Shown: positions 42,325 to 51,435 of the stretch, piece after piece
How positions within the stretch are numbered: the stretch's first letter is position 1
Layout: each line of letters starts with the position of its first letter
Assembly (NCBI RefSeq): GCF_900113735.1
Contig: NZ_FOQM01000004.1
Location: forward strand, 230,685-294,684
From: Bradyrhizobium sp. Gha
GTDB taxonomy: Bacteria > Pseudomonadota > Alphaproteobacteria > Rhizobiales > Xanthobacteraceae
Direction of reading: 5' to 3'
Length of the DNA stretch: 64,000 nucleotides
Notes under the pieces: generated by a model
What the model was told of the DNA's origin: nothing
The model's database searches: none
Seen by the model: the letters and a program-made list of their open reading frames with translations, nothing else
Program-made: the position numbers and the translations under genes

Positions 42325-44121
42325 TCAACGATTGAGGCTTTCCTGCGGGCGGCGAACTTGAACAACCGCGCCCACGAACAGCCGCAGAAGCATCAGAAGC
42401 GCAAGCACGATGAGAAACAGGACGGCGATGACGGCGATCTGGGGACTGATTTCCAGGCGGATGTTGTCCCACATTCTCATGGGCAACGGCGTCGCGGCGG
42501 GTCCGCTCAGGAAAAGACCGAACACAACGTCATCGAACCCTACGATGAACGCGAAGAGTGCTGCGCTCGCTAGCGTCGGCAACAGTAATGGAAGCGTCAC
42601 CGTTTTCAGCGACACGAGCGGGCTCGAGCCTAGGCTCGCGGCAGCCAGCTCGAGGGTGCGATTGAACCGCTTGAGCCCTGCGATCATGACAACCACCGTA
42701 TATGGTGCGCCGATGATCGTATAGCTGAGAGCAAATGCCAGCGGATTTCCGATCAGCGAGGATCCGGCGAGAGCGAAGAACAGGGACACTGCGATGACGA
42801 CATGAGGAACGATCAGCGGGGAAATCAGGAGAAGATAGACAGGCACGCGTGCAGAGAACCGGTAGCGCACGAGAGCGAAGGCCGCGGGCACACCAATCGC
42901 AACGCTCAGGAGAGCGGACAGTCCTGCCCATCTTAGGCTGAAGCTTAGCGCATCGAGCCATTGCGAATTCTTGAGCAGGCTTGAGAACCACCGCAGTGAG
43001 TAGCCGGGTGGCGGAAAGGAGAGGTATGGTGCGTCGCTGAATGCAAGAGGAATTACGACCACGAAAGGCAGCACAAGAAGCAGGAGCGTCACCCCTGAGC
43101 TAACGTACAACAAGGGTCGGCGGACGGCCGTCAAGGCCTCATGCAGCCTCATCGACGGGCCATGCAAGATCGCCGTCAGCCCCTCCAGTATCAGCCACCG
43201 CGCAGCGAGACCGGATGTCGAGCTCTCGATGGACGAAAGGTTGTTATGTGGACGGTCGTCGAGTTCTTCCGCAATCCGGTGACGAAATATGAGAAAGACC
43301 GCGATCACCGTCAGCATCAAGACTGATGATTGGGCTGCGGCTTCATCAAAATTGCCGAGAATCAGCACGCGCAGGCTAATGCCCTGAGCGATCAGATAGC
43401 TATCAGGGCCACCAAGAAGCTCTGGCGTAATATAGAAGCCGAGACTGGACAGAAAGACGAGCGTGCAGCCGCTAATCACGCCTGGCATCGAGGCTGGCAG
43501 CGTGACCCTCAAGAAGGCGTCGGTAGGAGGACTTCCGAGGCTTTGTGCCGCTTTTGCAAGGCTTGGATTAACCCGCGCCAACACGGCATAGAGCGGAAAC
43601 ACCATGAGCGGCAGCTGGACCTGCACCATGCCGGCATAGACGCCGACCGAATTGAACACCATTTGCAGCGGCTCGGAGATAAGGCCAAGGTGCAAGAGGA
43701 GTTGGTTAATCGGTCCGTTGGGGCTGAGCAGGACGATCCACGCATAGGTTCTGATCAGGACACTCGTCAAATATGGGAGAGTGACAATGAGAAGCAGAAA
43801 TGCAGCCAGGCGCGGTGGACATTTCGATACGGCATACGCGAGCGGATAAGCAATGAGCAAACAGACGATCGTCACGGTCGCGGCTAGCGCCAGTGTCCTG
43901 AGGATGATCCATACAAACGCCGGCGAGTTGGCGATCTCGATGTAGCTCTTGAGCGACCAGGCACCATCGTGTTGCAGGCTCTTGAGCACGAGTTGCGCAA
44001 GCGGCACGACGTAGCCAACCGAGAACAGGATCACGATCGGCAATGGAAGGAGGACGGGCACCACACGCGCCCGTCCTAAGGCGTCTCTCCTATGCGGCAT
44101 GGCCAGACTCGCATCCACCAT
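42325..44121 (-). CDS. Fused ABC transporter permease (PotB-PotC type)
   Basis: 598-aa membrane protein joining two permease domains (about residues 20-290 and 330-595). Each has its own ATPase-contact EAA-like loop: AKAAQSLGSPPTDAFLRVTLP and ELAAASLGSSPLVSLKTVTLP. Spermidine/putrescine and opine importers normally use two separate proteins; fusions also occur. It starts 6 bp after the binding-protein gene. About 120 bp separate its end from the M24 gene. Confidence 0.92.
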   Translation of the reverse strand: MVDASLAMPHRRDALGRARVVPVLLPLPIVILFSVGYVVPLAQLVLKSLQHDGAWSLKSYIEIANSPAFVWIILRTLALAATVTIVCLLIAYPLAYAVSKCPPRLAAFLLLIVTLPYLTSVLIRTYAWIVLLSPNGPINQLLLHLGLISEPLQMVFNSVGVYAGMVQVQLPLMVFPLYAVLARVNPSLAKAAQSLGSPPTDAFLRVTLPASMPGVISGCTLVFLSSLGFYITPELLGGPDSYLIAQGISLRVLILGNFDEAAAQSSVLMLTVIAVFLIFRHRIAEELDDRPHNNLSSIESSTSGLAARWLILEGLTAILHGPSMRLHEALTAVRRPLLYVSSGVTLLLLVLPFVVVIPLAFSDAPYLSFPPPGYSLRWFSSLLKNSQWLDALSFSLRWAGLSALLSVAIGVPAAFALVRYRFSARVPVYLLLISPLIVPHVVIAVSLFFALAGSSLIGNPLAFALSYTIIGAPYTVVVMIAGLKRFNRTLELAAASLGSSPLVSLKTVTLPLLLPTLASAALFAFIVGFDDVVFGLFLSGPAATPLPMRMWDNIRLEISPQIAVIAVLFLIVLALLMLLRLFVGAVVQVRRPQESLNR

Positions 44122-44127
44122 TTTGAG

Positions 44128-45243
44128 CTACCGCACGCCAGAAATCCAACGTTCCCATTGAGCCACGGCAATTTCATTGTTGGCCTTGCCGTTGGAGTTC
44201 ACAGTGTTCCAGAACTCGTAGTCCTGGACGAACTGCAGCTTTCGTGCTTGGGGGGAAGTCGGCAGGAGCTTCGCCCGTTCAGAGGGCACATGTTCGAATG
44301 CACGCGAGTTTGGTGGCGAATAGAGGATGTGCTGGACGAACTTCGCCTGATTTTCGGCTCGCGCTGAGAACGCCAGGAACTTGAATGCGTTGTCCGCATT
44401 CTTCGTGCCTTTCAAGACCACCCAGGTGTCGTACTGCAGCATTCCTTGATTCCAGGTGTAGCCGATCTTGGCCCCCTGCTCGTTGGCCGCCGAAACCCGG
44501 CCGTTCCAGGCGCTACCGGCCGTGATCAATTTATCAATGATCATCTGCGGAGCTTCCGCGCCGGTGTTCCACCACTTCAAGATGCTCGGCTTGACCCGGC
44601 TGAGGCTCTTGAACGCGCGATCCCAATCAAGTGGATAGAGCTTCGACGGATAAACACCGTCCGCCATCAGAGCAGCTTCGAAAGTGCCACCGTCGGAGGC
44701 CCAGGTTCCGGCCATGAGCGAACGCCGTCCCGCGAATTTTTGGGCGTCCCAGACATCCGCCCAGGTGTTCGGCGCATCGGATGCAAATTTTGACGCATCG
44801 TACGCAATAAACAGCGAATAGATGATGGCCGGCACGGTGAACTTGCCGACCTTGACAGGACTGAACGCGTCGAGGTCCGCCTTGTCGAAGTAGCCATAGT
44901 CGATCGGAAGCAGAAGATTGTCCCGCTCGAAAGTCGGTGCCTTGCCGCCAGGAAGAATCGTCACGTCATATCGGGGAGCGCCGGCCAACACGCTCGCTCG
45001 CACAGCTCCCGTATCGGTCCGGGGTTGAGCTATGACCTTGATGCCGGTCTCTTTCTCGAACGGCTCGAAATAGGCGATGCGCTTGGCCTCGCCCCAAGAC
45101 CCGCCGCCATCGTAGACCACGACCTCACCCGTGCCCTTGGCGATTTGCGCAATGGCAGGGGCGGCCAACAGTGAGCGCGCGGCGGCCAAGCCCCCAGCCC
45201 AAGCAGTGCCCTGAAGTAGCTTCCGTCTGACTACATCCACCAT
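44128..45243 (-). CDS. Extracellular solute-binding protein, PotD/opine type
   Basis: 371-aa binding protein with a twin-arginine-like leader (RRKLLQGTAWAGGLAAARSL, cleavage near APAIAQI), then VVVYDGGGSWGEAKRIAYFEPFEKETG, typical of the polyamine/opine group (PotD-like family 1/6). Probably binds a cationic or amino-acid-derived ligand. GGAGGAGAAG precedes the ATG. First gene of the operon with permease, M24 hydrolase, ATPase and M20 peptidase, and divergent from the Lrp/AsnC regulator. Confidence 0.92.
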   Translation of the reverse strand: MVDVVRRKLLQGTAWAGGLAAARSLLAAPAIAQIAKGTGEVVVYDGGGSWGEAKRIAYFEPFEKETGIKVIAQPRTDTGAVRASVLAGAPRYDVTILPGGKAPTFERDNLLLPIDYGYFDKADLDAFSPVKVGKFTVPAIIYSLFIAYDASKFASDAPNTWADVWDAQKFAGRRSLMAGTWASDGGTFEAALMADGVYPSKLYPLDWDRAFKSLSRVKPSILKWWNTGAEAPQMIIDKLITAGSAWNGRVSAANEQGAKIGYTWNQGMLQYDTWVVLKGTKNADNAFKFLAFSARAENQAKFVQHILYSPPNSRAFEHVPSERAKLLPTSPQARKLQFVQDYEFWNTVNSNGKANNEIAVAQWERWISGVR

Positions 45244-45266
45244 CTTCTCCTCCGTCTGCCAAACCC

Positions 45267-45294
45267 TTGCTCGATCCGCCTTTGCGCCTATAAT
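45267..45294 (+). promoter_or_regulatory. Predicted promoter of the Lrp/AsnC regulator gene
   Basis: A perfect TATAAT (45289-45294) lies 16 bp after TTGCTC (45267-45272) on the plus strand. This would start transcription near 45301, about 65 nt before the regulator ATG. The minus-strand binding-protein gene starts 24 bp from the -35 box, so the divergent promoters overlap. Confidence 0.55.
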
Positions 45295-45350
45295 CTGACG
45301 AGCACGTGGCTAAATTCGCCGTTCTGCGACTCAAAACGCCAGAAAACTGC

Positions 45351-45362
45351 AAATTGAAATTT
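45351..45362. promoter_or_regulatory. A/T-rich inverted repeat, candidate Lrp-type site
   Basis: AAATT-GA-AATTT directly before the regulator ATG (45366), where a ribosome-binding site would be; no purine-rich site is visible there. Lrp proteins prefer A/T-rich palindromes, so this may be an autoregulatory site. Confidence 0.4.
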
Positions 45363-45365
45363 TAA

Positions 45366-45848
45366 ATGGCTGTCACCCCCACCGACCTGGACCGCCTCGA
45401 TCTAAAGCTTCTCATGCTGCTGCAGGAGAATAATCTGCAGACCTCTGAGGAATTGGCGGAGCGCGTGGGACTATCGCCGACTTCTTGCCTGCGTCGACTC
45501 CGGCGATTGCGCGAAAACGGGGCGATCATGTCCGACGTCTCGATCATATCGCCGTCAGTCGCCGGGAAACGGGTCACGTCGATTGTGCTTGTGGCGCTCG
45601 AGCAAGAGCAGCTCGATCTTCTACACAACTTCAAGAATCGAATGAGCGCATATCCTGAGGTTACGCAGTGCTACTACGTAACGGGTTCGGCTGATTTCAT
45701 TCTGGTCGTCAACACCGGCTCTATGGAGGAATATGGAGCATTTACCGAGCGAGCATTCTTTCCCGACAAGAACGTGAAATCATTCAGCACATATGTGTCG
45801 ATGCAGACGGTCAAGTTCACCACCCGCATCAACCTTGACGTATCCTGA
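45366..45848 (+). CDS. Lrp/AsnC-family transcriptional regulator
   Basis: 160-aa regulator with an N-terminal helix-turn-helix (DRLDLKLLMLLQENNLQTSEELA, then VGLSPTSCLRRLRRLRENGAI) and a C-terminal RAM ligand-binding domain (VTQCYYVTGSADFILVV). Binds amino acids. It diverges from the opine-type ABC operon and converges on the diaminopropionate ammonia-lyase gene with a 14-bp gap. Ectoine-degradation clusters carry a similar regulator (DoeX/AsnC type). Likely effector: the amino acid released by this pathway. Confidence 0.93.
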   Translation: MAVTPTDLDRLDLKLLMLLQENNLQTSEELAERVGLSPTSCLRRLRRLRENGAIMSDVSIISPSVAGKRVTSIVLVALEQEQLDLLHNFKNRMSAYPEVTQCYYVTGSADFILVVNTGSMEEYGAFTERAFFPDKNVKSFSTYVSMQTVKFTTRINLDVS

Positions 45849-45862
45849 CTAGCGGGCTTTGC

Positions 45863-47092
45863 TTATGCCTGTTGATTTCCGCTCCAAAGCGACAGGTCGG
45901 TGGGACCTTCCGTGGCAAAGAGCAGAACCTTGGCGGACTGATCGAGGCCAAGTTTTTTACGGTCCTTCTCTTCGGTCGCCCTCAAGAGGCCTGCTAATCC
46001 AGCCGCTCCGGACTCTCCGACGCGAAGAGCCTGATCGCCTGAAACACCTTCATGAAGCGAACGTACCGCGCCCACGGCTTCTTCTTCGGTCACCGTGATG
46101 TAGCCGCTGGTCAGCTCGTGGACGATCGGCCAAACCAACAACGATGGGCTTTGGCATTCAAGCATCGACATGTTTGTCGCAGGTCCAGACGGGAGCCGCA
46201 CGGGCATCTTGGCTCGGGCGCTTTCGTAAAGGCATGCCGACCGTTCTGGTTCCACGATCCAAAGATGGATATCGCTCCCGAATAGCCCTCGTGCCGAGCC
46301 ATGGCCGAACACGCTTGCTGCAAGACCTCCCACACCAGCCTGAACCAGAACATGCGTAAACGGCTTTGACTGTCCTGCCGTCGCCGCAATGATTTCGTCG
46401 ATCAGGATCGCATACCCCTGGACCACAAAGCTGCAAGCAGTGTCGTCCTCCCCCGGGCCGACCGTATCCGGGACAGCCATCCAACCGTCCTGCGAGGCAG
46501 CCTTGGCCGCAGCCTCAACAGAGTCATTATAATCTCCAGCCACCCGCACGATCGCAGCGCCGAGCCGCGAGATATGAGACGCCCGCTCGTCGCTCACGCC
46601 TTCGTGGAGATATACGACGGCCCGGGCTCCGATGAGCCTCGCTCCGGCCGACACCGAACGGCCATGGTTCCCGTCCGAAGCACATGAAAATGTGAGCTCT
46701 GAAAGCATCGACCGAACGAAAGGCTCCGCCAATTCTGCGGGCAGAATCGAGCGTCCAGTCCGTCTCTCAACGTGCTTCATTGCGAGCTTCAGCACTGCGT
46801 AGGCGCCGCCAAGCCCCTTGAAACTGCCAATGCCAAGCCGCTGCGTCTCATCCTTGATCCAGATTTCGCCGAGACCCAGCTTGGCCGCGGTATGCGGCAG
46901 GGAAATCAAGCTGGTGGGTGCATAGTGCGGGCAAAACTGAAGGAGGCGCAGAGGCTCATTTCCCGCGTCGCGATCGCACCACCAAGGAGCCTTTTTCAAG
47001 CCAGGCGAGCGATTGCGCAGCAGAATGGGGCGATGATTGACAAACGTCTCCGACGGAGTTTCCGCAGATCTTGAAGTGGGGACCAAGCTCAT
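45863..47092 (-). CDS. dpaL: Diaminopropionate ammonia-lyase-like PLP enzyme
   Basis: Fold-type II PLP enzyme of 409 aa. The PLP lysine lies in GIGSFKGLGGAYA (near residue 98), the phosphate loop in QAGVGGLAA, and ASDGNHGRSVS near 160 holds the cofactor Asn. The N-terminal YAPTSLISLPHTAAKLG and the late GDQALRVGESGAAGLAGL match DpaL (YgeX), which turns 2,3-diaminopropionate into pyruvate and two ammonia. AGGAGG abuts the ATG at 47092 and is 6 nt from a TTG at 47086, so the TTG may be the true start. A threonine dehydratase role, as for EutB of ectoine clusters, is an alternative. Confidence 0.88.
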   Translation of the reverse strand: MSLVPTSRSAETPSETFVNHRPILLRNRSPGLKKAPWWCDRDAGNEPLRLLQFCPHYAPTSLISLPHTAAKLGLGEIWIKDETQRLGIGSFKGLGGAYAVLKLAMKHVERRTGRSILPAELAEPFVRSMLSELTFSCASDGNHGRSVSAGARLIGARAVVYLHEGVSDERASHISRLGAAIVRVAGDYNDSVEAAAKAASQDGWMAVPDTVGPGEDDTACSFVVQGYAILIDEIIAATAGQSKPFTHVLVQAGVGGLAASVFGHGSARGLFGSDIHLWIVEPERSACLYESARAKMPVRLPSGPATNMSMLECQSPSLLVWPIVHELTSGYITVTEEEAVGAVRSLHEGVSGDQALRVGESGAAGLAGLLRATEEKDRKKLGLDQSAKVLLFATEGPTDLSLWSGNQQA

Positions 47093-47314
47093 CCTCCTGG
47101 GCAGGCAAGTACGATCTTCTCGAACCACTTTGCCAGCCCGTGAGGCCGTTTGGCGCAATCTATGAAGCGGCAAATGAAGGATTTTGGCATTGTGAGCCTT
47201 AAAATGGCGAGTTTGGGCCCTACTGTCAGTTATGTTTCGACAGATTTGCCGGTCGAGGACCGGTCGTGTTTGCGAATCTATCCATCTACGTTCATCGCGA
47301 AGAAGGAATTTCAG

Positions 47315-47773
47315 GTGCATAATGTTCGGAAGCAGGCTGCGAGCTCGATCAGGGATCTTTCTGATTCCGAGGTCGCTCGCTTGCGAGCGGATACGCCCGG
47401 CGTTGCACACCGAATCCACCTTAATAAAGCCGGCGCGGCGTTGATGCCGAGCCCCGTCGTCGATGGCATGGTCGCATACCTCCAGCGTGAAGCCCCAATC
47501 GGCGGATACGAAGCGAGTGCCGAAAGCACGCGGCAGTTGGAGGGCGTATACGATAGCATTGCTCGACTAGTCGGCTCAAAGCGCGAAGAAATCGCGCTGG
47601 CCGAGAATGCCACTTTGGCGTGGCAGCGCGCCTTCTATTCGCTTCGCCTTGGCCCTGGCGACCGAATCCTCACTAGCTCCGCAGAGTTTGCGGCAAACTA
47701 TGTTGCGATTTTGCAGGTCGCTCGCCGTACGGGCGCTCGGCGCTGCGGAAAACGACGCGTCTCTCGCCGATAG
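47315..47773 (+). pseudogene. Truncated class V aminotransferase-fold protein
   Basis: N-terminal third of a class V PLP enzyme (isopenicillin-epimerase/EgtE-like): RADTPGVAHRIHLNKAGAAL, GGYEASAES, ALAENATLAWQRAFYSL and a start of the cofactor domain at DRILTSSAEFAANYVAILQVARRTGA. Similarity stops near 47737, and a random tail ends at 47773. The PLP lysine and about 250 residues are missing. The GTG at 47315 follows AAGGAATTTCAG. The junction with the ABC exporter region beyond looks like a deletion breakpoint. It diverges from dpaL, so it may once have belonged to the same pathway. Confidence 0.75.
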
Positions 47774-47966
47774 TATCTTGCAGCCATTTCACTGCGGAGA
47801 CTTGCTGCAAAGGCGTCGGCCGCCGCAACCATATCGGCGAGCCATTTCCGGAAGAGCTCTTCATGCGCCTTCATCAAGGCTCACGCGCGCCTCCGTCACC
47901 AGATTGCAAATAGGGATTGGGACAATCAAGCCATGCCGATGTGGAATCCAGCGGAGCCAAATAGCA

Positions 47967-49803
47967 CTAGGCCGACGGAGATGCGGCCAGGCGTGCTTCA
48001 GGCTGGCCTTCCGCGGAGTGCGGGTCGACCTCGACGGCTTGCCACTCGAACAGACTGCGATAGATGCCGCCGGGTTGCACGATCAGTGCCGAATGCGCGC
48101 CCTGCTCTACGATCTTGCCGCGATCGAACACCAGGATGCGGTCGAGGCAGCGCACCGTCGAAAGGCGGTGCGCGATGACGATCGAGGTGCGGTCCTTCAT
48201 CAGCCGCTCCATCGCCTCTTGGACCAGCGCTTCCGATTCCGAATCCAGGCTCGACGTAGCCTCGTCCAGGATCAACACTGGTGCATCGAAGGAACGCGCG
48301 CGCCAGCGCTATACGTTGCCGCTCACCGCCCGACAGATTTACGCCCCGCTCACCCACAAGTGTGCGGTAGCCCTTCGGCGATCGTATGATGAAGTCATGT
48401 GCATTGGCGAGCCTCGCCGCCTGCATGATCGCCGCCAGGCCGGCGCCGGGTCGGCCATAGGCGATGTTTTCTGCCAGTGAGCGGTGAAACAGGATCGGCT
48501 CCTGCTCCACGATCGAGATCTGGCTGCGTAGTGACTGCTGCATGGCTTTCGCAACGTCCTGGCCGTCGATCAGGATGCGGCCGCCGGAGAGGTCGTAGAG
48601 CCGCTGAAGCAGCTTGACAAACGTGGTCTTGCCGGAGCCGGAGCGGCCGACCAGACCAATCCGCTCGCCGGCGCGGATGTTGATTGACAGTCCGTCGTAG
48701 AGCGGCACGCGAGCGCCGCGATACAGGAAGGTGACGTCCTCAAACGTGATCCTCCCACAGTGAATGTCGATTGGTTTGGCGTCGGGGGCATCGACGATGC
48801 CGATCGGCTCGCCATAGATGGTAACGAGTTCCTCCATATCGTTCACCGAGCGCTGCAGATTGTTGATGTGCATCCCAACATCACGCAAATAGGCGTGGAT
48901 AATGTAGTAGCTTGTCAACACATAGGTGATCTCGCCTGGAGAGGTCCGCCCGCCCATCCACAGCAGGATGGCGCCGCCGATCACCGAAGCACGGAAGCAC
49001 AACAGCATCACGAGCTGCACCGCGCCCGCGTTGTTGGACCGCAGCCAGGTGCGCTGCACCCGCGCCCGCCAGCGTCTGACGACACTATCAAGCCGCGCAT
49101 CCTCACGTGCTTCAGCACCAAAGGACTTCACCACATTATTGCAGGTGAGTGCGTCCGCTAGCGTGCCGCTGACTTTGCTGTCCCAGGCGTTGGAGACGCG
49201 CGCCGCCGGTGCGATGTAGCCGATCGTGAATGCCGTCGTCATGGCGACGTAGAAGACTGCGCCGAGGCCGACCACGGCGCCGAGCTCGAGCCAATACAGG
49301 CCGAGCAGGATCGTCGAACCGACGAGCACCGCGAGTGACGGCAACAATGCCATCAGGATCGTATGATTAAACAGATCGATCGCCCACATGCCGCGGGTGA
49401 TCTTGCGCACGGTCGAGCCGGCGAACGAGTTACCCTGCCAGTCCGTTGAGAAGCGCTGCACTCGCATGAAGCCCCCCCGGGCCACATCTGACATGGTCTG
49501 CAGCGTGAGCGGCACGATTGCCCGCAAGCCCGTAAGTCGCAATATAATCGAGAGCAGACCTAGCGTGAGGGTACCAGCGAACGCAATCAGTGCCGCATTA
49601 CGCGCGCTTTGGTCGGATGGGACCGAGGCCAATGCATCCACTAGATGGCCGGAATAGACCGGCATGAACAGGTCGGCGACCGTTGACCCTAAGAAGCCGG
49701 CGAGGACAATAGTGGCGCGGACTGGCTGCTTCAGCCACTGCTCCAACGCAAACGGGAGAACCAAGCCGATTGCGGCCGGTCGTTTGTCGTCTTGACTTGT
49801 CAT
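47967..49803 (-). pseudogene. ABC exporter (fused membrane and ATPase domains) with a frameshift
   Basis: Type IV half-exporter of about 611 aa: six-helix membrane domain (about residues 20-310) and ATPase with Walker A GRSGSGKTT, Q-loop VEQEPILFHRSL and signature [15 protein letters not shown]. Immediately after that the frame breaks near 48286; Walker B and the rest ([25 protein letters not shown]) continue in another frame to 47967. Two missing bases, or one extra, would restore it. As written the protein lacks Walker B and cannot hydrolyse ATP. Start: ATG 49803. It could have exported the NRPS product encoded 8 kb away, but no direct link is seen. About 280 bp upstream are featureless. 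Confidence 0.85.
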
Positions 49804-50085
49804 GGCGCTAGGAGTTGGTGACACGCGCGGTGTGCAAGCCGAGCGATCCAAACCCGATGTGCACAATGCTTGGCGCGCCGTTCGAGCAATGCGATAAATG
49901 CCCGCAGTCTCGGGGCCGCGGCCGAACTCTTCCCATTTCCCCCACTCTTGGCGTAAGCGCTGAGCTGAAGCGCCACGCGCTTTGCGAGCTTCTCCGGCTG
50001 AGAGCATGGATCTGAAACATCGGCCAGCCTTGCGCGATCCGAGCTTGTGTGAGCCAGATAGGCGCAATCGGCGCCACTCTCTTCT

Positions 50086-51435
50086 TCATCTTTTCTCTTC
50101 CGGCGCTTGCACTTTGGTGGCTTGCGGAACTTCGGGTTGCGGGGTCGCACATAGAGATCCATGGCAAGCCTTCTGCCCCGTGTAGTTTGCCAGTGTTTGG
50201 ACCAATACCGACATAACTTGCTGTTTCAGATTGTCGGGGATAGGTGCGGGGCCGCCCAGCGACCTCAGCGTCACCTCGATCAACTCGATCGCGCGATCCT
50301 TGTTGCCGCTCTCATAATAGTACTGGGCGACCGCCGGATAGGACAGGAACTTAGGGGCCTCCTCGCGTTGCGGACGATCCACTGCCAGAATGTGCTCGGA
50401 TAACTCATTGCCCATTGCGAAGCGCTCGACCTGCGGCAAATGAGAGTTGTCATTCGCCGGATCAAAGAGTTGGCGCATTGCCATGGCCATCCACAGCGCG
50501 GATTTTTTGTTAATCGCGTCCCGAACAAATTGGCGCATCACGGGCAGGCCGGTCTGCACGTCGTGCATTTTGTGGAGCAACAGATCCGCATGCAGCGCGC
50601 GGAAGTTCACTTCATCCGGCAGAACAGCGACGGCTTCTTCGACCACCGAAAGCGCCTTGGCCCAATCGCGGGCCTCCATCGCTGGCGTCAGTTTAGCGAA
50701 GATCGGCATTGTGCGTTTGCCCTTGGCGATCCGCTCGGCATCGGCGGCTTTCGCTTCATCGCTGATCCGCCAGCGGCCGCTCAGAATCTTCGGCAAAACG
50801 TCATCGAGTTGCATCAGGGAACCGATAAAGGCGATGCGGCCATCACGGTCGACCACGAACGAGGTAGGAATTCCGACAGAAAAGCTGGAATCCATCCAAA
50901 GCTTGTCCATCTCGCGTGTGTAGTTGAACCCAATCCGGTAGTTGAGATTCGGCAGCCTTTCGGTCAACCATGTGTCCAACTTGCGTCGGGCCTCTTGCGC
51001 TGTTTGAGCGCGTTCACGAGCTGCTATTCCGAGTACCTCAACTCCGCTATCTCTGTATTTCTCTTGCAGCTGCACCAGGCCGGACAACGCCGCCGCACAT
51101 GGTGCGCACCAAGTTGCCCAAAATTCGACAATGTATACCTTCCCCGGCTGGAAATTCGTGATGGGCTGACCGCGCAGCCAGTTCTCCACCTTGATCGGGG
51201 GAGCAGGAGATTCTAAGCCCAGCGCCAAAGTGATTGCCGGAGGCTGCGGGATGTTTTGCGTGAGCTGACCTCCGATCGCGACCGAGAGGGGTGGTGCCTT
51301 GGTGTAGATGCGGTTCCGGCCGAGATCCGCGGCGAATGTCGGTGTCGCCGGGCTAAGCGCGATCACACAAAAAGTCACAAGCAATAAGCTCTTCCTCTCA
51401 CAAGCGGGCCACATCGTTTCAAGGAAAGTGAGCAT
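50086..51435 (-). CDS. TlpA-like thioredoxin-domain protein with C-terminal helical repeats
   Basis: 449-aa secreted or periplasmic protein. A hydrophobic leader (KSLLLVTFCVIAL, cleavage near TFAAD) precedes a redoxin domain (about residues 75-230) with the active site FWATWCAPC and the cis-Pro segment GIPTSFVVD. The C-terminal part (about 260-430) is helical and TPR-like (NFRALHADLLLHKM, AQYYYESGNKDRAIELI). It may reduce or rearrange disulfides of exported proteins. The true start may be the second methionine, seven codons in, nearer the signal peptide. Neighbour genes give no functional hint. Confidence 0.85.
   Translation of the reverse strand: MLTFLETMWPACERKSLLLVTFCVIALSPATPTFAADLGRNRIYTKAPPLSVAIGGQLTQNIPQPPAITLALGLESPAPPIKVENWLRGQPITNFQPGKVYIVEFWATWCAPCAAALSGLVQLQEKYRDSGVEVLGIAARERAQTAQEARRKLDTWLTERLPNLNYRIGFNYTREMDKLWMDSSFSVGIPTSFVVDRDGRIAFIGSLMQLDDVLPKILSGRWRISDEAKAADAERIAKGKRTMPIFAKLTPAMEARDWAKALSVVEEAVAVLPDEVNFRALHADLLLHKMHDVQTGLPVMRQFVRDAINKKSALWMAMAMRQLFDPANDNSHLPQVERFAMGNELSEHILAVDRPQREEAPKFLSYPAVAQYYYESGNKDRAIELIEVTLRSLGGPAPIPDNLKQQVMSVLVQTLANYTGQKACHGSLCATPQPEVPQATKVQAPEEKR

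Noticed and set aside
47698..47874. Small minus-strand ORF (58 codons, MKAHEELFRKWLADMV...)
   Set aside because: Protein-like composition, but it overlaps the truncated aminotransferase on the other strand, has only a distant GGAGG, and I recognise no family.
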